In this document: positions 34,791 to 46,350 of the stretch, one piece after another
How positions within the stretch are numbered: position 1 is the first letter of the stretch
Layout: every line of letters begins with the position of its first letter
Assembly: GCA_945910005.1 (NCBI GenBank)
Contig: OX246737.1
Location: 76,225,665 to 76,289,664 of the forward strand
From: Isoperla grammatica
Lineage: Eukaryota > Arthropoda > Insecta > Plecoptera > Perlodidae
Direction of reading: 5' to 3'
Length of the DNA: 64,000 nucleotides
Notes under the pieces: model-generated
Told to the model about the DNA's origin: nothing
Databases searched by the model: none
The model's input: only the letters and a program-made list of their open reading frames with translations
Made by a program: the position numbers and the translations under genes

Positions 34791-35641
34791 GGTCTGTTGA
34801 AATTGTATTAAAATGATTTTAAATTGTTTTTTGTTGTAGTTGTAGAAAAAAAATCTATCGTCCTCTAGATGATCTTTCTTATGAATGGTTATTCCATTTT
34901 ATTCCATTCAATATTTCTGTTTGTTCTCATGAGCTATAGAAGGTGTCCAGATCATAAACAAAAGTTAATTAAAAATGGAAATATTTATTGCAGCAAAGAA
35001 ACATTCATAAGAATTAAATGATTTTATTCTTATGAATGTTTCTTTGCTCCAATAAATATTTCCGTTTTTAATTAACTTTTGTTTATGATCTGGACACCTT
35101 CCATAGCTCATGAGAACATCTGTTAAGGGCAAAGGGTAGTCTCTACGTCAAAAACCGCAGAAAATGTTCATTATTAAATAATATCTCAAGATTGCAACAA
35201 GAAAGCGAAAATATAAATCAGCAGCGAACTTTGCTTTGGTAAGCCCTTGAATAAAATATTATAACCATAAGCGTAGTATTTTGATTATAATTCGATAATT
35301 AGTAATAAAATTAATTATTTATAAAAAAATATACTGATCATAATATAAGTCACGACTTAGCGCATTCAATATGTAGGGCTTACTAAACCACAGTGCGCTG
35401 TTGATTCAGATTTTTGGTTTCGAAGCCCATTCTTGTGATATAAATTAAAAATGAAAATTTGTTGCGGTTTTTGACGTAGGTGTATCCTTCCCTGTTAAAC
35501 AAAATATTGAATGGAATAGAATGGAGTAAATATCAACCATTAATAAGAAAGACAACTCATCATCTAGAGGATTTTTTTTCTACAACAACAACAAATCAAC
35601 AATTTAAACAATTTTAATGCAATTTCAACAGACCGAAATCG
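34783..35641. mobile_element. Nested foldback: outer inverted repeat
   Basis: The outer arms 34783-34915 and about 35506-35641 are inverted copies (CGATTTTGGGTCTGTTGAAATT on the left, inverse AATTTCAACAGACCGAAATC on the right; also CCTCTAGATGAT/ATCATCTAGAGG). Inside lies a separate perfect-looking palindrome at 34923-35118 and about 385 bp of other sequence. The off-centre inner palindrome suggests a second insertion inside the first. No coding sequence is seen. Confidence 0.75.
34923..35118. mobile_element. Inner palindromic MITE
   Basis: The arms GTTCTCATGAGCTATAGAAG and CTTCCATAGCTCATGAGAAC are inverse, as are CAGATCATAAACAAAAGTTA and GCAAAGAAACATTCATAAGAAT with their partners. The loop is only about 12 bp (around TTAAATGATTTT). 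Near-perfect arms suggest a young insertion. Confidence 0.8.
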
Positions 35642-37067
35642 GTTTCATTTAATTAAATGAAACTGGTAGACATATTCCCTCTACTTATAGTATAATCCCC
35701 TCACAAGTCGTTGAGTTTTTGTTACAGTAAATGATTGGCAACATAACACGTGTAATTGTTTCATATAGGGTACGCACAACTGACGTAACAGCCAAACTAC
35801 AACAATGGAATAAATGAATTGAACTGGTGGACAAACAACAAGCTGTCAAAGTAATATCTTTGCAAATAATGAGGAGAAACAATTAGTTGTAACGATAGTA
35901 ACTGCTCGCCAGTTAAAATTTATGTTCAGTAATGGACAGCAACTATCTGAAAGTTTGTAAACGTTCGAAGCGTTTGTTTTTTCTAACTTCAGAACTTCAT
36001 TTTTTTTTTACAGCTTGTTTGTCCATCGGTTCAATTCATTTGTTTCATTGTTGTGTTTTGCCTTATTATTTGCCTATAGTCGAGCCACATTTGATAGAAT
36101 ATTTATCAAGCGTTAATTTGTAGCGAAAATTTATGTTCACAAAGCAATGTAACATACAAAATTACACAAGTGTACACGTTGAACAGAACTGATAAAAACG
36201 TAAACTTTCACAAAAATGTAGATATTAAGTTATATGATATACCAAATTTTCATGCTCAGTTGAGTATGTCACAAATCTACGCATACGTATGTAATTGATT
36301 GTAAGATAAATTAAAAATTAAAATAATGAAAGCAAAAGTCAGCGCTTGCCTGGCAGATATGTCAAACCAATGCCAATATCAATGTGAATTCTGCTATTTT
36401 GTTTCTATATCCGTGCATGTTTCTTTGTGGTTTTGATTGGGATCTAATCTCTCTATTCTCTCCCCCTAGTGATCGCACAGATTCACATACAAACCATGTC
36501 ACGTTTAATCGTATTTGTTTTGGCATACGATTGAATGTTTTCCATGCGAGTTTCACACCCACTTTCTAAAAATACGTTTTCCTTCCTATGCTCAATTTTT
36601 CCGCGGTGTCTTTGTATATGGCGTAACATGATTCGAGCGCACTCAATGGTTCCAACCCTTAAGGGTATTGTACCACACCGGCACCGCCAATATTCTGATA
36701 GGAGTGTGTATGTTTCAGCAGTTAATTCAACTTCTTGATTTTCATTGAAAAACTGATTCCAAAACTTTGTTAGGCGGGAGTTTACGAATATTTGAACTTA
36801 AACAAATTGTGAAAATACAAGAAAACTGATTCCAATATAGAGTTGTACAGAAGTGGGAAATGATTGTAAATTCATATGAACATGAATAGTAAGATATTAA
36901 TTACAATCCAAGGCTATAAGCCTACTTCTTTTGGAAAATATAAAAGGAAATGTGGGTCTGTTAATGGTTTAATGTGGTGTTATGTGGTGTTATGTGGTGT
37001 TATAACATTAAAAATGCTCGTGCATACATTTTCAATAAATGTTTGTTGAAAAGGCGGGATACGAGCG
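35642..37067. other. Non-coding stretch, nothing recognised
   Basis: AT-rich. A tenfold-base motif TTATGTGGTG repeats three times at about 36975-37005. A 61-codon and a 67-codon frame near 36384-36738 show no family resemblance. Confidence 0.4.
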
Positions 37068-37811
37068 TCTCCATTTGACCTTTAAGGCACTTCGTTCTGT
37101 TTGTTTGTTTGTTTGTTTGTTTGTTTGTTTGTTTGTTTTTTTTTTTTTTTTTCTCTCTGGCGATAGCGGTCGAACGGGAAGTCCGATCAACTTGAAATTT
37201 GGCCCATTCACAAGCCTCGATGTGGATTGAAGGTGTATAGTTTTGAGGCAAAATCGTTAGAAAAGTTACAAAGTTACACCATAGTTACTGCAAAATATTT
37301 TTCTGAAACAAAATGTCGGCAAAATGTGAGATAGACATATTTTCTACAGATTTGTTCGGTCACGAATATGTTTATTTTATGGCGATTTGATAAATATTGG
37401 TAAAGTTACACAAAAGTTACTCGAAAATATTTTTCTGAAACATAGTAACAGCAAAATGTGAGGTGGCTATCTTATAGTAAATTTTTGTCCGGCCACGAAT
37501 ATACTAATGTAAACGCGATCTGATACGTATTTGAGGCAGAAATTACATTTCAAATGCTGTCAATAACTGTTAGTAACGGTGGCGGACCGTGTTGAAAACA
37601 TGAAGACGAAAATTCTTAGCAACGCACATTGCACTGCATTCAACAATGTCGGGAAGTATAATAACTATGGAAATTAGAAAAAAATTTGGCAATGCGCATT
37701 CTTGAATTGTTGTTAATTGTTGTTTTTATTAGCTTTGAGATCTTTTCGCCAGAAAGTTCGTCGATATGGACGCGCTCGCTTATCAACGCGTCAAACAGAG
37801 CGTTTTCCTAG
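37068..37811 (+). mobile_element. Family X DNA-transposon copy, left end missing
   Basis: The best-preserved right portion of the family. It has CGAGCGTCTCCATTTGACC, a TTTG run, GCGATAGCGGTCGAACGGGA, CAATAACTGTTAGTAACGGT, GGACGCGCTCGCTTATCAAC and the terminus AGAGCGTTTTCCTAG, followed by TA. The final ~80 bp is the inverse of 56292-56375, which defines the family's terminal inverted repeat. No ORF is present. Confidence 0.75.
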
Positions 37812-38724
37812 TAGATTTCTCTAGCCAATGACGTACGCTTAAATACTTATCATCAAGACTTTTCTCAGTGAGATCATTTCATATTTTTTCGAATCGTTTT
37901 CGATTGATGAAAAGAAACAGAATCGCAATAGTCACTTTTCACTACGAAAATCGACTCAGTTTAGATTCGAAAAGATACAGAATAAGGATCCTGGCCTAAA
38001 GATGGTGGAGCACGCAAGTAGATCGGGTTGCTCAGTGGCCCTGAGATCAAGGGGTCTTGGTCATAGACGGTTAGAGAACGGAAGTGGGTGGTTGCCATGG
38101 TTACCGATATATCTGTCAGCAACAGGTTGCACGTAGAAGAGGGAGCCCTGGTATTGTCCAATTGAATTGACAAAGCTATTTAACTTTGAGGCTCGTGGGA
38201 AAGCGAGCTTTCATCCAATTATCGCTTTATAATTATCCTGTGAGACGACCTCGACTGCGGAAATGAGTTTCCTTGACGTAAAGGAACGACATCTGACAGC
38301 ACTGGCTTCAATCACGAGCGTGTTGTAAGTCTGTTGCAAGGAGTCTTTTATCCTACGGCCGCTCCATAATAATCCACTCGCAGCTCACTGAAACGTGTTA
38401 TTAGGGCGACTAGTGGGGGAAGTAGGCGTAAATGGTGGGTTGCGTAAAGGTTCGTAAAGGTGGGGTGAGCCAAGTCCTGGCTCTGTAGTTAAGGGCATTT
38501 TGACGGGGAATTTTTATTGCCTGCAAAAGCAATTTTTGATGATCAATGTATTTCCTCCATTATGAATGCACACTTTTCCGCACGACGTCGAAAAGATTTT
38601 CATTGCGGCAATTATTGCTCTTGAGCGTAATATTGCTGCCAGTTTAGAATAGTCGTAATGGCGGACGCCCAAGATGTCAGCGCCCACTAAACTACGCGTA
38701 AATTTGCTTACAAGGTCTACTTGA
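37812..38724. other. Non-coding stretch, nothing recognised
   Basis: Moderate GC, no recognised repeat. Several short frames are open but none resembles a known protein. Confidence 0.4.
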
Positions 38725-38770
38725 TCTCCGCCTAGCGGAGGCTCGTCGACGAGCCTCCGCTAGGCGGAGA
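38725..38770. repeat. Perfect 46-bp GC-rich palindrome
   Basis: TCTCCGCCTAGCGGAGGCTC, then GTCGAC, then the exact inverse of the first 20 bases, with no unpaired centre. The flank CAAGGTCTACTTGATC links it to the hairpin at 12520-12570 and to phrases near 8200 and 8550. It could extrude as a cruciform or fold as RNA. Confidence 0.9.
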
Positions 38771-38826
38771 ACAATAAAAATAAAAAATCTTTAACGCAAG
38801 ACCATTGTTTCTCTTAAATATGACAC

Positions 38827-39085
38827 AAATTTATTTGTTTATTTATTTATTTATTTATTCATTCATTCACTCATTCATTCATTCACTCTTTCTATAATTC
38901 ATTCATTCATTCATCCATTCATTTATTCATTTATTTATTTATTCATTTATTCATTTATTCATTTTTTCATTTATTCATTTATTCATTTATTCATTTATTC
39001 ATTTATATATCAATATATATATATATTTATCTATTTATTTGTTTATTTATATATATATCTATTTATTTATTTGTTAATTTATTAA
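38827..39085 (+). repeat. (TTTA/TTCA)n tetranucleotide microsatellite
   Basis: Interspersed ATTT, ATTC and TATA tetramers over about 260 bp, ending in TATATATATATATT and TTTATTTATTTG runs. Confidence 0.9.
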
Positions 39086-39429
39086 AAGAAACAATGTAAT
39101 GTAATATCAAGTTGTGACCTTCAGGTTTGATCGTGAATGTTTGTCTTCTCGCTTTCACAACATCTCTCAAACAGCCGCATTGAACACAATAAACACAAAA
39201 CAAAGAAATAATGAAAGAAATACTTAAAAGACACACGATTGATTATTGAAAGAAAGTATACATGGGGGTGGGTGGTTGAGGAGAGTGTGCTTTTGATTTC
39301 ATTTTCATATGTATTCATATGGCGGGGATGAGATAAAAGCGAAGTGTGCTTTCCAGCCAGCTTAGCGGCCGTGTTGCTCAGCCGTTGCAATCCTTGTTGT
39401 AGGGTGCACACCAGTTTTACCTGATGTGG

Positions 39430-39645
39430 CCCTCTTCAGGTGACTAACTAGGTTTATTAGGGTGGTTTGGATAGTTGGGAAGGAATGTCCGAGGGCTGAT
39501 AGTATGACTCAATCCCAGCAGTCACCTTTACGAATGAAGAAAACCTCGGAAAAAACCTTCAGTCAGGACTGCCGGTGGCCGGAATCGAACCGGCGACCTT
39601 CCTAATTAGAGTCTCGCGTCTTACCGCTGAGCCATCTCTATCGGT
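39430..39645 (-). mobile_element. tRNA-derived SINE
   Basis: Minus strand 39645-39571 has the pol III A-box word TGGCTCAGCGG, then GCCGG-TTCGATT-CCGGC, a perfect 5-7-5 T-arm containing the B box, then CACCGGC. The 5' seven bases do not pair with CACCGGC and the anticodon arm is not regular, so it is a SINE head and not a working tRNA. The body continues with TTTTTTCCGAGGTTTTCTTC and GTGACTGCTGGGATTGAGTC to about 39430. The 3' end and target duplications were not resolved. It lies near the tetranucleotide tract at 38.8-39.1 kb. Confidence 0.7.
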
Positions 39646-41880
39646 GAATCATAAATGGCATAGTATTGGTTATGCAACTGTCAGTATGAGCAAATAACTA
39701 AGGAACCGAATCGAACCTAAGGTGTGCGAGTTCAGTTTCAGCTACACTTGAAAAAGAAAGCTAAATTGTAAATTGTACTCAGTATCACTATTCATATATG
39801 TGACATGTTTACACTGACCAGTGCACCGTACTTTACAGACTAAACATGATTCGGGCAACATCTCGTCATTACTCCTTACAAAAGGATCGTTCCATGCTGG
39901 AACGAACGTTTCTGAATCGACTCACCATCTGAATTCCACATAACGACCCACAACATTATTTCTTGGCACAAGCTCATTTTGTCCATCCAGCTACGCGGTT
40001 CTGTGTCGAGTGAGTAGTTTCAGAAAGAGCCGCTACTTGCATGAATGCGCCACTGGTCGGTCAACTTATTTTGCCCAAACTCTGTAAACCCTATTTGTCT
40101 TTATCTCCAAAACGGTTGATCGTATGGAAAAATAAAAAATGATCCGATATACGTGAGACAAGAGCTATGTTCATAAGTTGCATATGTAACAATTTTCAAA
40201 TATAGAAAATACAAAATTGTAATTAGTGTTGCATACATTGTTTTACACTGTATACACCAGACAAAGTAAAACTTTTACAACACTGAAACATCTGTATTTG
40301 CATGCAGTTACCAAAAATGTTTTCATTCTGACTCTGTTAAGAGCTTAATGAGCAATATTGTGGAAAAGAGCCGATTTTGCAGGTGTTTACTAAAATTGAG
40401 TTATTGCGTTATTGTTTCAGTAATGATTCATTAAACAAGCACATTATTAAAGCAGAAGCTTCGATCTTTCTAACAAGCTATAGTAAGTAATGATTTTTTT
40501 ATTCGAAAGTATGTCAAACTACACTACTTCCCCCCGCACCCCTCTCGGGGACCATAGTTCTATTATAGGTGTATCGTCTCTTTAAAACTCAACCCACCCG
40601 CTTGTGGAATGTACATTCTGTTGCAAATAAAGGCTTAATAATAAAAAATAAAAAAGAACAAAACCACACTAGCACCCGCCACCCGCCAAAATCTCTTATT
40701 GATGAAATCAATACAATAATATGTTAATATTTCATGATTTTGATTTAAATTAGACGTATTAATAATTAGCTCAAACGATATAGGTAGAACAATATGGTCC
40801 GATAGGCGGTAAGGGTAGAATCAATAACGAGTGACTTAGCTATAGCTGTCTCCGTCATCGGCACGTTCACTTTTGTAAAGAATGCTTCAAGCTGAGGAAA
40901 TCAGTAATAAATAACTTCTCCCAGCCTTGTAGAAGTCTATTCCCTTTACAAATCGGCTACGATTCTCAACGTAACAACCAAAATTTCCAGAAAACCATTG
41001 AATAATAAATATTGATTTAGTTTTTTAATTGTAAAAAATTTCGATTTTCATCAACCCGTGCCCGTCCCGCCCCCGCCAACGCCCCAGTGCTTTTCCCAGG
41101 CAACTCGTGCCCTTCGGTTTTACTCTTCGTAAAGAGATCGCTCAACAAACATGCCCGCGCCCGAGGTGTGGCTCGCTATTCTGCTATCTATTTCATCCAG
41201 TTTTAGTAACGTTTACACCGCACTGTAACTCACTGGCAGCAGCGTCAGACCGATCGTCTAAAAGAAAAATCGTATTTAGACAATTCCGTGAGTGAGCAGA
41301 GACCGAGTGCGTTGGGACTTCTATCAATAGAAGCCATGAGGCCAACGACATGAATGTAGATCATCTAAATACATTTGCAGAGGCGCAGGCGTGAACATGC
41401 AACATTTTATAGAATTCACGCAGTAGCAACTAGAATCTACATCCCTCTTTTAGGGCTACTTGATAATCTTCCAAAATACCAAACATGAAACTATCGTAAA
41501 GTCGTTATGTAAGTTGTACGCCCTCCCGCCCTCCCCCCCTCCCCCCCACCCGGGACGCTCACCTCCCACTGTCTCACACTTACCATTGATTATAGGTTCT
41601 TAGTTAATTACATTCGCCGGGGGGGGGGGGGGGGCGCACTTCGTTAGTTGCGCCACTTGTTAAAATATCCGTAAACTCTATTACTAACCATAAGTAGCCA
41701 TAAGAGCGTCATCACTAATAGGGATGGGTAGTCTCACTATTAGAAGTGTTTTAGTAATATCTTGAGAAGGCAACAATATTGGAAAAGTGGTTACTACTTT
41801 CTACCCAACGTTTAGTTTCGTAAAAACTAAACACTTGATTAAAAAGGTTTAACAATTTTCAACACAGGGTTATTATTTTG
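39646..41880. other. Non-coding stretch, nothing recognised
   Basis: No exon or repeat family is recognised. A poly-C patch lies at about 41521-41550 and a poly-G run at about 41620-41634. A CCACCCGC-rich strip lies near 40665-40690. A GC-rich patch lies near 41055-41175. Confidence 0.4.
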
Positions 41881-42295
41881 TAGGGCTGCCCAACGATATC
41901 GATAATTCGATACGATATCGATAATAGAAAAATAATTCGATATCGATATAGAATTAATATATCGTACGTTTCGCGATATCGATCAAGTATCAACTATCGT
42001 AAAAAAAAAAGAAAAAAGTTAGGCGGTTTTGTGCTTCTGCATCTTTGTGATACATACACTGCAACATTCGCGTCTCGCCTTTGTGTTCGCGCTCCACCCG
42101 CCGTCCGGTAAAACATTTCGATGTTAAATTATTCACATTAAATTGTTAATAATGAATGGTCTCTGGTTGGTTTGAAAAAAAATTTACGATATCGGCGATA
42201 TCGATACCGAGTTTAAAAAATTCGATATCGCGATACGATATCGATAATTACATCCACGATATCGATATGAATTTTTTTATCGTTGGGCAGCCCTA
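41881..42295. mobile_element. hAT-type MITE with 8-bp target duplication
   Basis: 415 bp with terminal inverted repeats TAGGGCTGCCCAACGATA and TATCGTTGGGCAGCCCTA. Both sides carry TTATTTTG (41873-41880 and 42296-42303), the 8-bp duplication typical of hAT transposons, and the GGGCTGCCCAA terminus fits that superfamily. The subterminal 70-80 bp on each side is packed with overlapping TATCGATA and CGATATCG words. The centre (about 42020-42175) is unrelated unique sequence with no ORF. It is non-autonomous. Confidence 0.93.
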
Positions 42296-43187
42296 TTATT
42301 TTGGAAGCCTATAAAATAACAGTGAATTGATTTCCAACACCACCATAACGTTTGTAATATTTGAAATTTGATTCCAGGTTTTAGTTCTACGAAGCTGCTT
42401 ATCAACCACGTCTGCAATATTAGTTACATATTTACATTTCGTTATTAATTTTACATGAATGTCACTGTTTTTAATTTTACATTACGTTTTTAAAGAGCCT
42501 TCTATAAAATGCAACAAATAATCTAATTTAATCTATAACTTAGCTGTATACTTCACCGTTATTTATAATACAAATTCGCCTTAAAACTCGTTTTAGACCT
42601 CTAAAATTAAGTCTTCGAAAAAAATTTCGTCTTCGGCGATATGGCCTCCGGCGGTGGCTGGGGCTTGGCCCCAGATCCCAGCTCGTCCGCGCGACCTCAT
42701 TTTGGAGGAGTATTGTCCCGGATTACCATAAGATAAAGGTGGCAACCCTAAATATTACGTAGCGATCTTAGGATATTAGTGCGACTTTAATATTTGAAAC
42801 TCACCACCCTTTGAGTTGACCCCTCCTTCACAACGGGGTCAACAATGTTCCGGGGTATAGTGTGTTCTCTGGAGCTATTGAAATGTCGAACATTGTTTTC
42901 AGTGATACCCATACTATACAGGTTTTGAGAACAAACAAAGCCTTTGCGTACGGTTCAGCTATTCCCGGGGAACTGCGAAGAGCGAATTTCCTTCCATTTG
43001 GTTTCCAAATTTCCAAATGGGAACTCTCAACCTAAGCAGCAACCTGTTGACATTTTAAAAGATTGCTTGAAGTGCAAAGTGGCGAAGTAGCGAAGCGCCA
43101 CTCTCGGCTCGCGTAAAGTGGTTTCAGCTCTCGGAATAAGAATGAAGCTTTGGCCATGACGTCGAAACTGGGTCTTGCCTCTCAAGC
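42296..43187. other. Non-coding stretch, nothing recognised
   Basis: GGCTGGGGCTTGGCCCCAG near 42657-42675 resembles 2049-2070. No exon is seen. Confidence 0.4.
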
Positions 43188-43677
43188 ACGTCAAACTCTG
43201 AACAGAACTTTATCACGTGTACACTTACAGACTTGGAAGCGGGTGAGACTCACACGACGTCAAACTCTGAACAGAACTTTATCACGTGTACACTTACAGA
43301 CTTGGAAGCGGGTGAGACTCACACGACGTCAAACTCTGAACAGAACTATATCACGTGTACACTTACAGACTTGGAAGCGGGTGAGACTCACACGACGTCA
43401 AACTCTGAAGGCTGAACAGAACTTTATCACGTGTACACTTACAGACTTGGAAGCGGGTGAGACTCACACGACGTCAAACTCTGAACAGAACTTTATCACG
43501 TGTACACTTACAGACTTGGGAGCGGGTGAGACTCACACGACGTCAAACTCTGAACAGACTTTATCACGTGTACACTTACAGACTTGGAAGCGGGTGAGAC
43601 TCTCACACGACGTCAAACTCTGAAGGCTGAACAGAACTTTATCACGTGTACACTTACAGACTTGGCAGCGGGTGAGG
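43188..43677 (+). repeat. 69-bp tandem repeat, about 7 copies
   Basis: Copies start at 43188, 43257, 43326, 43395, 43471, 43540 and 43610 with ACGTCAAACTCTGAACAGAA. Each contains ATCACGTGTACACTTACAGA and CTTGGAAGCGGGTGAGACTC. Units 4 and 7 carry a 7-bp insert (AGGCTGA), so that variant was itself copied. Because 69 is a multiple of 3, a 157-codon frame stays open, which I regard as an artefact. The unit includes TCACGTG, an E-box-like word. Confidence 0.95.
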
Positions 43678-45985
43678 TTCAACTGTATTAAAATCAACTT
43701 CAGTAAAAAAAGATTAAAATCATTACGTTAATATTGTATTTTGGCTATTATTTTTGCATTCTAATGAAATATAGTAAACGTCAATTAAATCATAAGATCC
43801 ATAGTAATGTGTTAAGCTGCGTAAGATAGAGCTGTTAAAATGGGGAAACAATCTAGAGAGGAAGAGAGGAACCAGCAACGACGTCAAGGTATCCTAGAAA
43901 ACCTTTGCTATTTTATAAATAGCAATTAGCCACAATAGAAGGAACAACAGTTTCAAGATATTTTTTAAAATCTAAGAATGACAGGAACTGTTGAAGCATA
44001 TATCAAGTAAAAAGCCTCACTTCTCATACGACGATCGTACGACGTATATACGTCAGGGGTGGACCAGATACAATATGTAAAGTAGCCAAGGTACTCTCAA
44101 CTCGTACGTGATGTTTGAGGCTTGTCGAGAGACAAAGTCACTTAACAAGATTTAAGATATACGATTCTAGGTCATCTTAATTAATCACATTAAATTAAAA
44201 ATATATACTCGTGATCCAGACGAATGTTCGACATCCCGAATGCTAGTCTTCCTGGTTTCGGTTCGACTTCAACTTATGGCACGAACAGGATTCAGATCAG
44301 GATTGTTACGTGCCGTTCGTTATCTCTATCGCTCTCTGTCCGTCCTCGCCACCCCTCTACCCGATAACTGCGCGTTTAACGAAATTGCCATCATATGGAA
44401 TCCAACGTCACTGCTGTAAGGATGGTCGACAGCTGAATAATTTGTGTAATGGCTCATTTCGGAGATATTTCGTTATCATTCCATAAGGGTGTCATACTCA
44501 GAGATTAATGTTCGATCGGTTAGTTTGTGGAATATGTAAAGTCACATTTGATCAAGTGCGTACTTCGTACTTCTATTTACTCACTTCTTTGAGTCGAAAA
44601 ATAATATATTATTTACGTCAGTAGGCCTATCGTCAATATCGGGGATTTAAAAATCCCATCTTGTTTTCAGAGCTCTATATTAAGAGCCATTCAGATTTCG
44701 TGAATACACTTGTTTAGATAGCAATTCATGAATTGAGCGCATGCAGTCACCTCTGATTAGCCAGCTTGTGTTAGCTGTTTGTGTGCCAGGATGGGGACGA
44801 GGATGAAGGGTCACAAGTAGCCTTATTCCTGGTCTCATATCGGTTTATACACTCTTAATCGTCTTCATACGCCCATTTCATTCATTTTCTACGATTTGTT
44901 GTGCTTTATACAGACATTCAATAGCGACGAAGATAACGTTATATCGAGAAGATTTTCATCTCGAGTTCCGACTTCCGATTGCATTGAATCTGAGTAATCA
45001 CACAATGTCTATGGGGTACGAGACGGCATCTTCATGGCCAGGGGCCACACTTTTACTTTAGAACTGATATATTGTAGAAAGCATCGCCCATGTCTTTAGT
45101 GAACGTTGAAAAACACTTTTGTAATTCACATCATTTAAAAAAAAAAAAAAAACATTAAAAATAAATAATAATTTTAACTAATTCTACTGGCTCTCGTCAT
45201 TGTAATAAATAAACACAGTTTACCTACACTAGTTTGTTTCACGCCAGACAGGCCTGTTTTCTTCAACGCTTAAATGGGTTCCCCTCGACAAGAGAGGTTT
45301 AGAGGTTAGTTACCTCGTTTCATTCGGAAGGTCCAAGCTGTAGCCATAGATAACGGATTCTGTGCGCTGGCTTTCAGTTTCTCTCGCTATCGACGAGAGA
45401 AAAGCCGAGTGGCCGAGCGCTTTCGGGGCGGGGGACGGATGGAGAAGCCATGTAACCGTGGCGGAATAATCAGGGCGCAACTGACATGGCGGCCATTATG
45501 GTCAAGAAGAACAGAGAGCGAGCAAGTGCTCTTTATGTATGATGCCCCTGCTCACGTTGTAACTTAATATACTTTTTAGCCTAGCTACAAAGAACGAGGA
45601 AAGTTGTTGGTAACGTCATTTTAAGGGTAGTTTCAGTATTAAAATAGCTTTAAGTCTACATTGAAAAGGTGTTTAACAAGTAGGCATAAGTTCAGTAAAA
45701 ACAAAAGACAGCATGCAAAATTTTCAAATACGCATGATTCATATTTTTATTGGTGACATTTTTAGTTACGGAATTATTTAATAATTGTTTGTCAAAATAG
45801 CAAACCGTATAGTAATTACTTCTTACATCAGTATACATATAGGCCTTCTCTTCTTTATGTTTATACATTTTTCTAGTTCTTATGGAAGTGCATCCAGTTA
45901 TTGTACCCTTCTTCATTGTTGTTCAGCGTCAGTAAATAAGCCAATCCAAATACCAAACGCTCAATAGATTAAATTAATATGATAA
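43678..45985. other. Non-coding stretch with one CpG-rich patch
   Basis: No exon is recognised. At about 45370-45525 the sequence is unusually CpG-rich (GAGTGGCCGAGCGCTTTCGG, ACATGGCGGCCATTATGG). ATGGCGGCCAT is a palindrome related to YY1-type GCCAT sites near many metazoan promoters. It could be a promoter or first-exon region, but nothing supports a transcript. Confidence 0.35.
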
Positions 45986-46350
45986 AAGGACTACTAGCCA
46001 ATATTAAAACCCGCGAAATTAACGTATTTTCGTCATATCTCAATAACGCCACACAATATCGAAACAGTGACACCTACGCATATTTTGGATTCGTGAGAGC
46101 TCAATACCAAATGAAAAAGATTTCGTAGATTGTAGTTATCATAAGTATTATTTTTAATTTAATTAATTTACAAGTTAATTAGAAATTACAACTATAATTA
46201 CTACAATCTACGAAATCTTTTTCATTTGGTATTGAGCTCTCACGAATCCAAAATATGCGTAGGTGTCACTGTTTCGATATTGTGTGGCGTTATTGAGATA
46301 TGACGAAAATACGTTAATTTCGCGGGTTTTAATATTGGCTAGTAGTCCTT
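45986..46350. mobile_element. Long near-perfect foldback MITE
   Basis: AAGGACTACTAGCCAATATT at the left and AATATTGGCTAGTAGTCCTT at the right are exact inverses. The arms stay almost perfect for about 150 bp (for example TTTTCATTTGGTATTGAGCT and its inverse), with a ~65-bp AT-rich loop near 46140-46200. No matching flanking duplication is evident. High arm identity suggests recent insertion or arm-to-arm gene conversion. Confidence 0.88.

Noticed and set aside
39571..39645. A functional tRNA gene
   Set aside because: The T-arm and B box are perfect, but the acceptor ends do not pair and the anticodon arm is irregular. A tRNA-derived SINE explains it better.
43150..43623. 157-codon ORF over the 69-bp repeats
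   Set aside because: The period is a multiple of 3, so all units read alike. Composition and context are those of a tandem repeat.
45370..45525. Promoter and first exon of GCH1
   Set aside because: The patch is CpG-rich and contains ATGGCGGCCAT, but no GCH1 N-terminal coding sequence or donor site could be tied to it.
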